From Patescibacteria group bacterium UBA6220 (GTDB lineage Bacteria > Patescibacteriota > Minisyncoccia > Minisyncoccales > Minisyncoccaceae), in the NCBI GenBank assembly GCA_002421745.1, contig DISC01000001.1:61387-125386 (forward strand): 64,000 bases of DNA, written 5' to 3'. The notes below the pieces were generated by a model that did not search any database, was not told the DNA's origin, and was given only the letters and a program-made list of their open reading frames with translations. This document shows, one piece after another, positions 50,931 to 59,059 of the stretch. The position numbers and the translations under genes were made by a program. Within the stretch, counting starts at the first letter, position 1. Each line of letters opens with the position of its first letter.

Positions 50931-52382
50931 ATGTTTGAACAATCATTTAAAAATATAGATAATATACTTCATACTGATTCTGGATGTGGAACTGAACTTG
51001 ATTACGTTGAACAAACCTCTTGGATCCTGTTTTTGAAATATCTTGACGATCTAGAAGAAACAAAAAAAACTGAAGCAGAATTAGCTGGAAAGAAATATAC
51101 ATACATTTTATCTTCAGAATATCGTTGGAATAATTGGGCCTGCCCAAAAAACAGTGACGGCAAATTAGATCACAATAAGGCACTAGATGGTGATGACCTT
51201 ACAAATTTTGTCAACAATAAACTTTTTCCATATCTTAAAAAATTTAAAGCAGAAGAACCCAATACTATTGAATATAAGATTGGGGAAATTTTCTCTGAAT
51301 TAAAAAACAAAATTTCTAGTGGCTATAAATTACGAGAAATTTTGAATATAGTTGATAGTATGCATTTTCGGCTTCACAAAGAAAAGCATGAACTTTCTCA
51401 TCTTTACGAAGCCAAAATTAAGAATATGGGTAATGCGGGAAGGAATGGAGGTGAGTATTACACTCCACGTCCATTGATTAGGACTATTGTTAAAGTAGTT
51501 GACCCAAGAATTGGCGACACTATTTATGATGGAGCTTGTGGTAGCGCAGGATTTTTGGTAGAAGCATATAACTATCTTACACAAAATCAAACCAAACTTT
51601 CTTCAAGTCAGATGGCAACGCTTCAAAATAAGACCTTCTATGGAAAAGAAATAAAATCCCTCGCCTATATCATTGGTATTATGAATATGATTCTGCACGG
51701 AATTGAAGCACCAAACATTAAACACATGAATACATTATCGGAAAATATTAATGATATTCAAGAAAAAGACCGCTACGATACTATTTTAGCAAATCCTCCT
51801 TTTGGAGCGGGGATTGGCCGAGAAATTCAACAAAACTTCCCAATTAAAACAGGAGAAACAGCTTTTTTATTTCTTCAGCACTTCATTAAGATTCTAAAAG
51901 CTGGAGGTAAGGCTGGTATTGTTATAAAAAATACTTTTCTTTCTAATACTGACAATGCTTCAGTTTCATTACGCAAACTTCTTTTAGAAAATTGTAATCT
52001 TCACACAGTACTAGATTTACCAGGAGGTGCTTTCCAGGGAGCGGGAGTAAAAACCGTAGTTTTGTTTTTTGAGAAAGGCGTACAAACAAAAAAAATTTGG
52101 TTTTATCAATTAAAGCTTGATCGCAATCTCGGCAAGGGAAATCCTCTAAATGAAACTGATTTGGCAGAATTTGTAAATCTACAAAAAAACAAGGCTGATA
52201 GTGAAAATTCTTGGTCAATTGATATAAAGGATATAAATCAGAAGACCCTTGATTTGTCCGTCAAAAATCCAAATAAAAAAGATGAAGCTGAATTGAGAAC
52301 TCCAGAGGAAATCATAAAAGAGATGAATAGGTTAGATACCGAAATAAAAAGCAGCATTTTGGGCATTAAGAAGATTATATGA
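50931..52382 (+). CDS. hsdM: Type I restriction-modification DNA methyltransferase subunit
   Basis: A 483-residue N6-adenine methyltransferase subunit. The N-terminal helical domain has LDYVEQTSWILFLKYLDDLE. SAM-binding motif I is DGACGSAGFLVEAY (about residues 200-213), preceded by GGEYYTPRPLIRTIV, and the catalytic motif IV is ANPPFGAG (about 287). It methylates the sequence chosen by HsdS and forms the restriction complex with HsdR. It overlaps the next gene by the 4 nt ATGA, so the RelA/SpoT-like protein is translationally coupled to it. Confidence 0.95.
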   Translation: MFEQSFKNIDNILHTDSGCGTELDYVEQTSWILFLKYLDDLEETKKTEAELAGKKYTYILSSEYRWNNWACPKNSDGKLDHNKALDGDDLTNFVNNKLFPYLKKFKAEEPNTIEYKIGEIFSELKNKISSGYKLREILNIVDSMHFRLHKEKHELSHLYEAKIKNMGNAGRNGGEYYTPRPLIRTIVKVVDPRIGDTIYDGACGSAGFLVEAYNYLTQNQTKLSSSQMATLQNKTFYGKEIKSLAYIIGIMNMILHGIEAPNIKHMNTLSENINDIQEKDRYDTILANPPFGAGIGREIQQNFPIKTGETAFLFLQHFIKILKAGGKAGIVIKNTFLSNTDNASVSLRKLLLENCNLHTVLDLPGGAFQGAGVKTVVLFFEKGVQTKKIWFYQLKLDRNLGKGNPLNETDLAEFVNLQKNKADSENSWSIDIKDINQKTLDLSVKNPNKKDEAELRTPEEIIKEMNRLDTEIKSSILGIKKII

Positions 52383-53413
52383 AATCAATATTGAAATATT
52401 CAAAAAGTGATATTGATAAAGCTGGGAACGTTTTGGCTGGGAGACCAGATCAAAAAATTAATCGCGATCAATCTATTGAGATATTAGAAAATTTTCGCTC
52501 GATACATAACCACCCACTTATTGTATTTAGAATGTCCCTAAATAGAAAAACGAAAAATTTGACTGGAGATGTTTTAATATCACAAAGACTAAAGCGAGCA
52601 CCATCAATTGTAAACAAATTAAAAATTCAAAAAAACATGTCGTTGTCCCAAATGCAAGATATTGGCGGGCTTAGGGCAGTTGTTACAAACTTAGATGAAC
52701 TCTATAAGTTAAGAGATTTAATAAGGAACGGCGAAAAGCAAACCGCTTTTAAGTCTACCTTTATTAAGGAAACTGACTACATAAAAGCACCAAAAGACAG
52801 CGGATATAGAAGTATCCACTTAATTTACAAATACGACAAAAAGGTTCCGTCTAATTCTCAGTGTAGAATTGAGGTCCAATTAAGAACAAAAATTCATCAC
52901 GCATGGGCAACTGCCGTAGAAGTTATAGGTACTTATCTTAGACAACCCCTCAAGCAGAGTTTTGGTGACAATGAACTACTAGAGTTATTTAAAGAAATAA
53001 GCAAGGTCTTTATTCTAATTGAAAACAGTGAATTTGAACAAGATCTTTTTAAAAAAACCGCTGCAAGGATCAACGAATTAAAATTGCGAGATAAATTAAA
53101 AGGTTTTTCTGTTGCAACACAAATATCATCTCAGGATAAAAAACAAGAACGAGGCAAATATTATTTAATATCCTTAAATTTTCAAAAGAAAGTGTTAAAC
53201 GTTAAGAGGTATTCAGAATCGAAATTAGATCAAGCTAATAACGAATATGCCGAATTGGAAAAGAAGTATTTAAATGATAAAAATGTTGAAATTGTTCTTG
53301 TTTCTGTGGATGATATAAATAATCTTGAAAAACTTTACCCTAACTATTTCCTTGATACACAGGAATTCGTGAAATTACTTGATATTATTGACCAGAAAAT
53401 AAATGAAAACTAA
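52379..53413 (+). CDS. RelA/SpoT-domain nucleotidyltransferase embedded in the hsd operon
   Basis: A 344-residue protein with a (p)ppGpp-synthetase-like domain. Motifs are RLKRAPSIVNKL, MQDIGGLRAVVTN (about residues 90-103), DSGYRSIHLIYKY (about 140) and the signature EVQLRTKIHHAWATAVEVIG (about 164-183). No hydrolase (HD), TGS or ACT domain is present, so it is a small stand-alone synthetase type with a ~130-residue C-terminal extension. Toxic relatives (toxSAS) make alarmones or pyrophosphorylate tRNA ends. It overlaps hsdM by 4 nt and hsdS by 11 nt, so it is made with the restriction system, possibly as a suicide back-up. That role is inference. Confidence 0.85.
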   Translation: MKSILKYSKSDIDKAGNVLAGRPDQKINRDQSIEILENFRSIHNHPLIVFRMSLNRKTKNLTGDVLISQRLKRAPSIVNKLKIQKNMSLSQMQDIGGLRAVVTNLDELYKLRDLIRNGEKQTAFKSTFIKETDYIKAPKDSGYRSIHLIYKYDKKVPSNSQCRIEVQLRTKIHHAWATAVEVIGTYLRQPLKQSFGDNELLELFKEISKVFILIENSEFEQDLFKKTAARINELKLRDKLKGFSVATQISSQDKKQERGKYYLISLNFQKKVLNVKRYSESKLDQANNEYAELEKKYLNDKNVEIVLVSVDDINNLEKLYPNYFLDTQEFVKLLDIIDQKINEN

Positions 53414-54539
53414 CTGGCAAATAAAAAAACTTGGTGAGGTTTTAGAATATGAACAGCCAACACAATATATTGTAAGCTCTACGAGCTACAAAGAAGATTA
53501 TAAAACACCTGTCTTAACAGCTGGTAAATCTTTTATTTTAGGAAAAACAAAAGAAAAAAACGGAATTTTCCCCGCAAAAGGTTTACCTGTAATTATTTTT
53601 GACGATTTTACGACAGCTACTAAGTTTGTTAATTTTTCTTTTAAAGTCAAATCTTCTGCGATGAAGATTTTACATCCGGTCAAAAATATATCTGACGCTA
53701 GATTTCTTTTTTACATAATGCAAAATATTAATTTTAACCACACGGGTATTCACAAGAGATATTGGATATCAGAATATTCCAAAATTGAAATTTTATTACC
53801 ACCACTTATAGAACAAAAACGCATGGTAAAAATATTAGACGAGATTTTTGAAAAGTTAGAAAAGGCAAAAGGAAATATTGAAAAAAATCTAAAAAATAGC
53901 AAAGCACTTTTTGAATCGTACCTGCAGAGTATTTTTGAAAATCCTGGAAAAGATTGGAAGAAAAAAACCTTAAAAGAAATAACTTCACATTTGGGTGATG
54001 GATTACATGGAACGCCAAAATATACACAAAATGGTGAATATTACTTTATTAATGGTAATAATTTAAATAACGGAAAAATAATATTTAAGAAAAGCACAAA
54101 GAAGGTTTCTGTTAATGAATATAGTAAATATAAAAAAAATTTAAACGATAGAACCATACTTGTATCAATTAATGGAACTTTGTGCAATATAGCTTTTTAT
54201 AATAATGAAAAAATAATACTAGGAAAAAGTGCTTGTTATTTTAATTTACTAGATGGAATTGATAAAAATTTTGTTAAATATGTAATTTTAAGTCCTTATT
54301 TCACTAAATACGCATTTAAAGAAGCTACTGGGGCCACCATTAAAAATGTTTCCCTAAAGACAATGAGGGAATTTACAATATATCTTCCTGAAGTAAAGGA
54401 ACAAAAAACTATTGTAGAAAAACTAGATGCTCTTTCTATTGAAACTAAAAAATTAGAATTAATCTACAAACAAAAATTATTAAACTTAGAGGAGTTACAG
54501 AAATCGATTCTAAAACGTGCATTTAATGGAGATTTGTAA
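53403..54539 (+). CDS. hsdS: Type I restriction-modification specificity subunit
   Basis: A 378-residue DNA-recognition subunit with the usual two half-sites: a first target-recognition domain (WQIKKLGEVLEYEQ), then LLPPLIEQKRMVKILDEIFEKLEK as the first conserved coiled coil, a second recognition domain (KDWKKKTLKEITSHLGDGLH) and a second helix ending LQKSILKRAFNGDL. Both recognition domains are complete. It starts inside the last codons of the RelA/SpoT-like gene. The target sequence cannot be predicted by eye. Confidence 0.94.
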   Translation: MKTNWQIKKLGEVLEYEQPTQYIVSSTSYKEDYKTPVLTAGKSFILGKTKEKNGIFPAKGLPVIIFDDFTTATKFVNFSFKVKSSAMKILHPVKNISDARFLFYIMQNINFNHTGIHKRYWISEYSKIEILLPPLIEQKRMVKILDEIFEKLEKAKGNIEKNLKNSKALFESYLQSIFENPGKDWKKKTLKEITSHLGDGLHGTPKYTQNGEYYFINGNNLNNGKIIFKKSTKKVSVNEYSKYKKNLNDRTILVSINGTLCNIAFYNNEKIILGKSACYFNLLDGIDKNFVKYVILSPYFTKYAFKEATGATIKNVSLKTMREFTIYLPEVKEQKTIVEKLDALSIETKKLELIYKQKLLNLEELQKSILKRAFNGDL

Positions 54540-54551
54540 TATAGTACAAAT

Positions 54552-56927
54552 ATGAATGAATCAGAGACAAGAGCTGAATATATCGACCCTAAATTGAAAG
54601 AGAGTGGATGGGGTGAAGTAGATGGATCAAAAATCTCACGTGAATTTCGTATTACTGAAGGTAAAATACTGACTGGGGGTGTACGAAGTAAGCCAGAAAT
54701 AGCTGATTATATTTTAGTATACAAAAATCGTAAAATTGGCGTAATTGAGGCCAAAGCTGAAAATTTATCTGCATCGGAAGGGGTAATGCAAGCTAAAACA
54801 TACGCAGAAAAATTACAGATTGACTATACCTACGCCACCAATGGGAGGGATATTTATGAGATATCTATGAAAACTGGAAAAGAAGGAAATATTGATAATT
54901 TTCCAACTCCTGATGAATTATGGAATAAAACTTTTTCTGATCAAAATGAATGGAAGAATAAATTTAACACTATTCCAATAGAAGGTGAAAAAGGTAAACG
55001 TTATTACCAAGAATTAGCCATTAATAATACGATGGACGCCATTGCAGAAGAAAAGTCACGAATATTGATTACGATGGCAACAGGAACAGGTAAAACAGCT
55101 GTGGCAGCTCAAATTGCTTGGAAATTATTCCAAACACGTTGGAACCTTAAAAGAGATGGAAGTCGTAGACCAAGAATATTATTTTTAGCTGACAGGAACA
55201 TTCTTGCTGATCAAGCCTTTGGTAATGATTTTTCAATTTTCCCAAATGATGCCATGGTACGTATTAATCCTTTAGATATTAGAAAAAGAGGAGGTGTTCC
55301 AATGAGTGGCAGTATTTATTTTACTATTTTTCAAACTTTTATGAGCGGATCAGAAGGCGCTCCTTATTTTGGAGAATATCCTTCGGATTTCTTTGATTTA
55401 ATAATAATTGATGAGTGTCATCGTGGCGGTGCAAATGATGAAGGTAATTGGCGAGGTATTTTAGAATATTTTTCTCCAGCTGTTCAAATTGGTCTTACTG
55501 CTACACCAAGAAGACAGGACAATATTGATACTTATAGATATTTCGGTGAGCCAGTTTATACTTATTCTCTTAAAGAAGGTGTAAACGATGGTTTCTTAAC
55601 CCCTTTTAAGGTGAAAAGGATTAAAACTACACTTGATGATTATGTATATACTTCTGATGATCAAATCATAGAAGGAGAGGTTGAGGAGGGAAAAATCTAT
55701 GAAGAATCGGATTTTAATAAAATAATTGAGATAAAAGCACGTGAAGCCAAAAGAGTTAGGGTGATTTTAGATGAGATAAATCAAAAAGAAAAAACAATTA
55801 TATTCTGTGCAACACAAGACCATGCTGCTGCAGTTAGAGACTTAGTAAATCAAATGAAAGAAAGCAATGATCCAAATTATTGCGTTAGGGTAACGGCTAA
55901 CGATGGGTTCCGCGGGGAACAATATTTACGAGAATTTCAAGATAATGAAAAAACAATCCCTACAATTCTTACCACATCACAAAAGCTTTCTACTGGGGTA
56001 GATGCTAGAAATATTAGAAATATTGTCTTGATGCGTCCAGTGAATTCTATGATTGAGTTCAAACAGATTATCGGTCGCGGAACTAGACTTTTCGATGGTA
56101 AAGAATATTTTACAATTTACGATTTTGTAGATGCCTATCATCACTTTGCTGATCCAGAATGGGACGGTGATCCTATAGAAGAAATTTGTCCAAAGTGTGG
56201 GAAATACCCTTGCGAATGCGAGAAGAATTCGCCCCAAATATGTCCTATTTGCGGCAAACATCCTTGTGAATGCGAGAAGCCACCAAAGATTTGTCCTGTA
56301 TGCAAACAAAGCCCGTGCATTTGTGAAAATCCACCAAAGAAAAAATTGAAGATAAAATTGCGAGATGGAAAAGAACGTGAAATTCAACATATGGTTTCTA
56401 CTTCTTTTTGGGGTGCAGATGGAAGGCCACTTTCTTCTGAAGAATTTATCACTAAAATATATGGTGCATTGCCAGACTTGTTTAAAAACGAAGAAGAGTT
56501 ACGAAAAATATGGTCAAACCCAATAACAAGAAAAGAATTTCTAGAAAGACTTTTTGATTTAGGTATCGACCTGGAGCAATTAGATAATATTCAAAAAGTT
56601 GTAAACGCAGAAAATTGCGACCTTTTTGATGTTCTTTCATATTTATCATATAACACTCCATTAATTACTAGACAGCAAAGAATAAACAATACAAAAGAAA
56701 ATATTCTGAAGGGATTAGATGAAAAACATAGAGAATTTTTAAATTTTATACTTTCTAAATATGAAGAGAAGGGAGTAGAAGAGTTAGCTGAAGAAAAATT
56801 ACCCATCTTGTTAAATTTGAAATATAATTCTCCAGCAGACGCAATAAATATTCTTGGAGATGTTAGTTCAATACGTTCAACATTCTTTGATTTCCAAGAA
56901 CACCTATATTCAAAAGTTGATGTATAA
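54552..56927 (+). CDS. hsdR: Type I restriction endonuclease subunit with triple Cys-repeat insert
   Basis: A 791-residue motor and nuclease subunit. The N-terminal PD-(D/E)xK nuclease is PEIADYILVYKNRKIGVIEAKA (about residues 48-69). The translocase has Walker A MATGTGKTAVAAQ (about 175) and box II IIDECHRGG (about 286). Motif VI is QIIGRGTRLFDGKEYFTIYD. Near residues 543-595 there are three tandem units of the form ICPxCxxxPCxCE, probably zinc-binding, before the C-terminal domain. The start is 12 nt after hsdS. It looks active. Confidence 0.95.
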   Translation: MNESETRAEYIDPKLKESGWGEVDGSKISREFRITEGKILTGGVRSKPEIADYILVYKNRKIGVIEAKAENLSASEGVMQAKTYAEKLQIDYTYATNGRDIYEISMKTGKEGNIDNFPTPDELWNKTFSDQNEWKNKFNTIPIEGEKGKRYYQELAINNTMDAIAEEKSRILITMATGTGKTAVAAQIAWKLFQTRWNLKRDGSRRPRILFLADRNILADQAFGNDFSIFPNDAMVRINPLDIRKRGGVPMSGSIYFTIFQTFMSGSEGAPYFGEYPSDFFDLIIIDECHRGGANDEGNWRGILEYFSPAVQIGLTATPRRQDNIDTYRYFGEPVYTYSLKEGVNDGFLTPFKVKRIKTTLDDYVYTSDDQIIEGEVEEGKIYEESDFNKIIEIKAREAKRVRVILDEINQKEKTIIFCATQDHAAAVRDLVNQMKESNDPNYCVRVTANDGFRGEQYLREFQDNEKTIPTILTTSQKLSTGVDARNIRNIVLMRPVNSMIEFKQIIGRGTRLFDGKEYFTIYDFVDAYHHFADPEWDGDPIEEICPKCGKYPCECEKNSPQICPICGKHPCECEKPPKICPVCKQSPCICENPPKKKLKIKLRDGKEREIQHMVSTSFWGADGRPLSSEEFITKIYGALPDLFKNEEELRKIWSNPITRKEFLERLFDLGIDLEQLDNIQKVVNAENCDLFDVLSYLSYNTPLITRQQRINNTKENILKGLDEKHREFLNFILSKYEEKGVEELAEEKLPILLNLKYNSPADAINILGDVSSIRSTFFDFQEHLYSKVDV

Positions 56928-56934
56928 AAGAGTT

Positions 56935-56956
56935 ATGTAGACAAACTGGAGACTAA
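56935..56956 (+). repeat. 22-bp direct repeat, right copy
   Basis: Identical to 50840-50861, 8 nt after the hsdR stop. It overlaps the ATG of a 31-codon frame (56956-57051, MSDGVSYRVGILTGRLRAYE...) that ends exactly before the next gene and may be the tail of a gene cut by the insertion. Confidence 0.9.
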
Positions 56957-57051
56957 TGAGTGACGGCGTCTCTTACCGCGTAGGAATACTAACAGGAAGA
57001 CTGAGAGCATACGAAAGAGATGAAGACTTATTAAAATTAATTAAGAAATAA
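56956..57051 (+). pseudogene. 31-codon fragment at the right boundary of the hsd cassette
   Basis: An open frame MSDGVSYRVGILTGRLRAYE then RDEDLLKLIKK. It has better G+C and codon quality than random sequence, yet no proper start region: the ATG lies in the direct repeat. It is most likely the 3' end of a disrupted gene; a genuine microprotein is the alternative. Confidence 0.4.
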
Positions 57052-57696
57052 ATGGAAGAAATTACTTATAATATTTATCAATTTATAGGAGACCGCTTTA
57101 CAGGACAAAGAGTTTTTTTGTTTTGGCTATTTATTATTTCTTTTATTATTATTTCTATAATTTCTTTTTACTTTAAAATTAATACTTCTGAAGATACTTT
57201 GTATTGGTTCTTTAGTAGTATCGTACAGTCTCTTATGGCATTAGTTGCATTTCTAGGGGTTGTTACAATATTTAAACTTCAAGTAATAAATAATAGTGAA
57301 GAAAGAATATCCAATGACGAACGCCTTCGTGTAGATATTAATTTTTTTAAAAATGAAATTTCTCCAATCGGATCAGTTGAAGAATTAACTGCTATTTTAA
57401 ACGAAATAACATCAAAAGGTAATTATGGCTCTTGGTCTGCGGGACCACTTAAAAGAATCGAAGAAACACAAGAAAAAATCTCTCGTTTTCATAGCCATAA
57501 AGACTTTTTAAAATCTTATTTGGTAAAATTTGGAATATATACCTTAATGATTGTTGTCTTGAGCTTAATTTGTTTACCTCTTACCCCTACAATTAGCCAA
57601 TATAATATTGGATTACCTATTTTATATTTTATAATTATTCTTACGATGTATTCTCTTTTTTTAACGATTAAAGGATTATCTGATTCATTATCTTAA
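57052..57696 (+). CDS. Membrane protein of unknown function
   Basis: A 214-residue protein with two membrane helices near residues 22-45 and 60-85, a cytoplasmic linker with ITSKGNYGSWSAGPLKRIEE, and two more hydrophobic stretches near residues 160-205. No family is recognised. It starts 0 nt after the fragment at 56956 and ends 5 nt before the nuclease-like gene at 57702, so the latter two genes form a pair. A membrane-plus-nuclease pair next to a restriction operon suggests defence; this is inference. Confidence 0.65.
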   Translation: MEEITYNIYQFIGDRFTGQRVFLFWLFIISFIIISIISFYFKINTSEDTLYWFFSSIVQSLMALVAFLGVVTIFKLQVINNSEERISNDERLRVDINFFKNEISPIGSVEELTAILNEITSKGNYGSWSAGPLKRIEETQEKISRFHSHKDFLKSYLVKFGIYTLMIVVLSLICLPLTPTISQYNIGLPILYFIIILTMYSLFLTIKGLSDSLS

Positions 57697-57701
57697 TTTA
57701 T

Positions 57702-58208
57702 ATGAAAAACGAAGAAAAACTTAAAAAAATAGCAAGGGACTATCTTGTTGCTAGAAAAAAATTCAGGGATGAGGCAGATAAAATTCCCGAGATATTTGGC
57801 AACGATAATATTATTGGAAGGATTGGAGAATTTATAGCTCTACAATTTTTAGAACATAAACTAAAACGAAAAAAGATTAACAGAAATGAAAATATGGTTC
57901 AAGCTGGTTACGACATAATGGCTGATAATAAAATGGTTTCTGTAAAAATTATTACCTCTGAAAACAAGAAAGGGAACACGACTCCGATTAAAGACCCTTG
58001 GGATGAATTGATTATTATAGAATTAGGAGAAAACTCTAAAATAAATAAAATAGGCTACATAAATAAAGATGCTTTCAAAATAGCTATTAAAGATAAGTTT
58101 TTGACTAATAATAATCCGATTGCTTCTAGATCAATGCTTAAGGAGGGGAGGCTATTTAATATTTACGGCGAAATTTTTAGCGGCAAAGACATAGAGGAAT
58201 ACCTATGA
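57702..58208 (+). CDS. DUF6998-like, PD-(D/E)xK nuclease-fold protein
   Basis: A 168-residue protein. After an N-terminal helix (LKKIARDYLVARKKFRDEAD) it has NIIGRIGEFIALQFLEHKLK and, near residues 68-85, QAGYDIMADNKMVSVKIIT. This E...GYD...(V)xK arrangement is the restriction-endonuclease-like core I associate with DUF6998. The putative active site is Glu (GEF), Asp (GYDI) and Lys (VSVKI). It could be a nuclease or a DNA-binding relative. The partner is the membrane protein encoded 5 nt upstream. Confidence 0.65.
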   Translation: MKNEEKLKKIARDYLVARKKFRDEADKIPEIFGNDNIIGRIGEFIALQFLEHKLKRKKINRNENMVQAGYDIMADNKMVSVKIITSENKKGNTTPIKDPWDELIIIELGENSKINKIGYINKDAFKIAIKDKFLTNNNPIASRSMLKEGRLFNIYGEIFSGKDIEEYL

Positions 58209-58250
58209 TCTAAAGAGCTCGAGACACATATAGTAATTCTTTTTATACTG

Positions 58251-58365
58251 TCTCATTTGTCTCATTTTACCCAGACCCTGACACCTCAAATTTGCTATCA
58301 CCAAGACCTCCAAAGAACCCTTACACTGCTTAAAGGGTAGGGATTCTAGACTTTCCTTGTCTGCC
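58251..58365. repeat. ~115-bp palindromic repeat, left copy
   Basis: Begins TCTCATTTGTCTCATTTTAC and contains a hairpin ACCCTT/AAGGGT around ACACTGCTT. A diverged copy is at 61755-61868. Together they bracket four genes. It looks like a REP-type or non-autonomous element; no transposase is next to it. The 235-bp gap 58209-58443 holds this repeat and a promoter. Confidence 0.85.
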
Positions 58366-58366
58366 A

Positions 58367-58395
58367 TTGACAAGCTACAATAAATATTATATTAA
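58367..58395 (+). promoter_or_regulatory. TTGACA-class promoter
   Basis: TTGACA at 58367-58372; TATATT (58388-58393) or TATTAA (58390-58395). Nearly the same A/T pattern as the promoter at 46347. AAGGAG precedes the ATG at 58444. Confidence 0.65.
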
Positions 58396-58443
58396 TAATA
58401 CAGTATTCTTTATACATTTAATAGAGATTAAGGAGATCTAGTT

Positions 58444-59040
58444 ATGTTTGTCCAAATTGAAGGAATCGACGGATCCGGAAAAACTACCCAAAGCAAACTC
58501 TTAAGAGACTGGATGGTCGCAAATAACATGCCAGTCATCATTGTAAAAGAACTTGAGAGCACCGCGTTGGGTAGAAAAATCAAGGAAACGCTAACGCAAA
58601 GCTTGATGAACACTGTTAATGCGGAAATGTTCCTATTTCTTGCTAGTAAAGCTCAGGTATTTTCAGAAATCATTTTACCAGCATTAGCAAAAGGGAAATC
58701 CGTAATTGCCGATCGAGGAAATGGCTCATTCATTAGTTACAATGCCTCTCTGGGTATTGATAGACAAATGATTATACATCTCCTTGATACAGTTAACTTG
58801 GGTACTATTCCCGACATAACCATTTTGCTAGACTTGCCGGCAACAAAAGCAAAAAAAAGATTAGCATCCAGAGAAGTGAAAAGCAGATTCGATCTCGTCA
58901 GCGAAGCGCAAATGGAAAAACAGAGATATCAATTCTTATCACTTTCCGAAACTTTGCCCAATTGGACTATTATTGATGGCAGCCTAGAGAAAGAGGTTAT
59001 CAATCAAAAAATAGTACAAAAAATCAAGGAAAGACTTTAG
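58444..59040 (+). CDS. tmk: Thymidylate kinase, canonical
   Basis: A 198-residue dTMP kinase. The P-loop GIDGSGKTTQSKLL (residues 8-21) is intact, as are the DRGNGSFISYNASLG region (DRY-like motif) and PDITILLDLPATKAKKRLASR with the lid REVKSRFDL. Unlike the tmk-like gene at 26.9 kb, all nucleotide-binding residues are present. It has a TTGACA promoter, a good Shine-Dalgarno and a terminator overlapping its stop, and its G+C is higher. It may be a transferred replacement for the degenerate copy. Another small-nucleotide kinase is a lesser possibility. Confidence 0.85.
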   Translation: MFVQIEGIDGSGKTTQSKLLRDWMVANNMPVIIVKELESTALGRKIKETLTQSLMNTVNAEMFLFLASKAQVFSEIILPALAKGKSVIADRGNGSFISYNASLGIDRQMIIHLLDTVNLGTIPDITILLDLPATKAKKRLASREVKSRFDLVSEAQMEKQRYQFLSLSETLPNWTIIDGSLEKEVINQKIVQKIKERL

Positions 59041-59055
59041 TCCTTCCCTTTTTTT
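59028..59055 (+). terminator. Terminator overlapping the tmk stop
   Basis: GGAAAGACT/AGTCCTTCC arms with one mismatch at 59028-59047, followed by CTTTTTTT. The TAG of tmk lies in the loop region. Some read-through into the next gene is possible. Confidence 0.7.
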
Positions 59056-59059
59056 AAAA

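Noticed and set aside
56173..56340. Repeats in this DNA as a CRISPR or minisatellite
   Set aside because: They encode in-frame Cys-rich protein repeats inside an intact hsdR.
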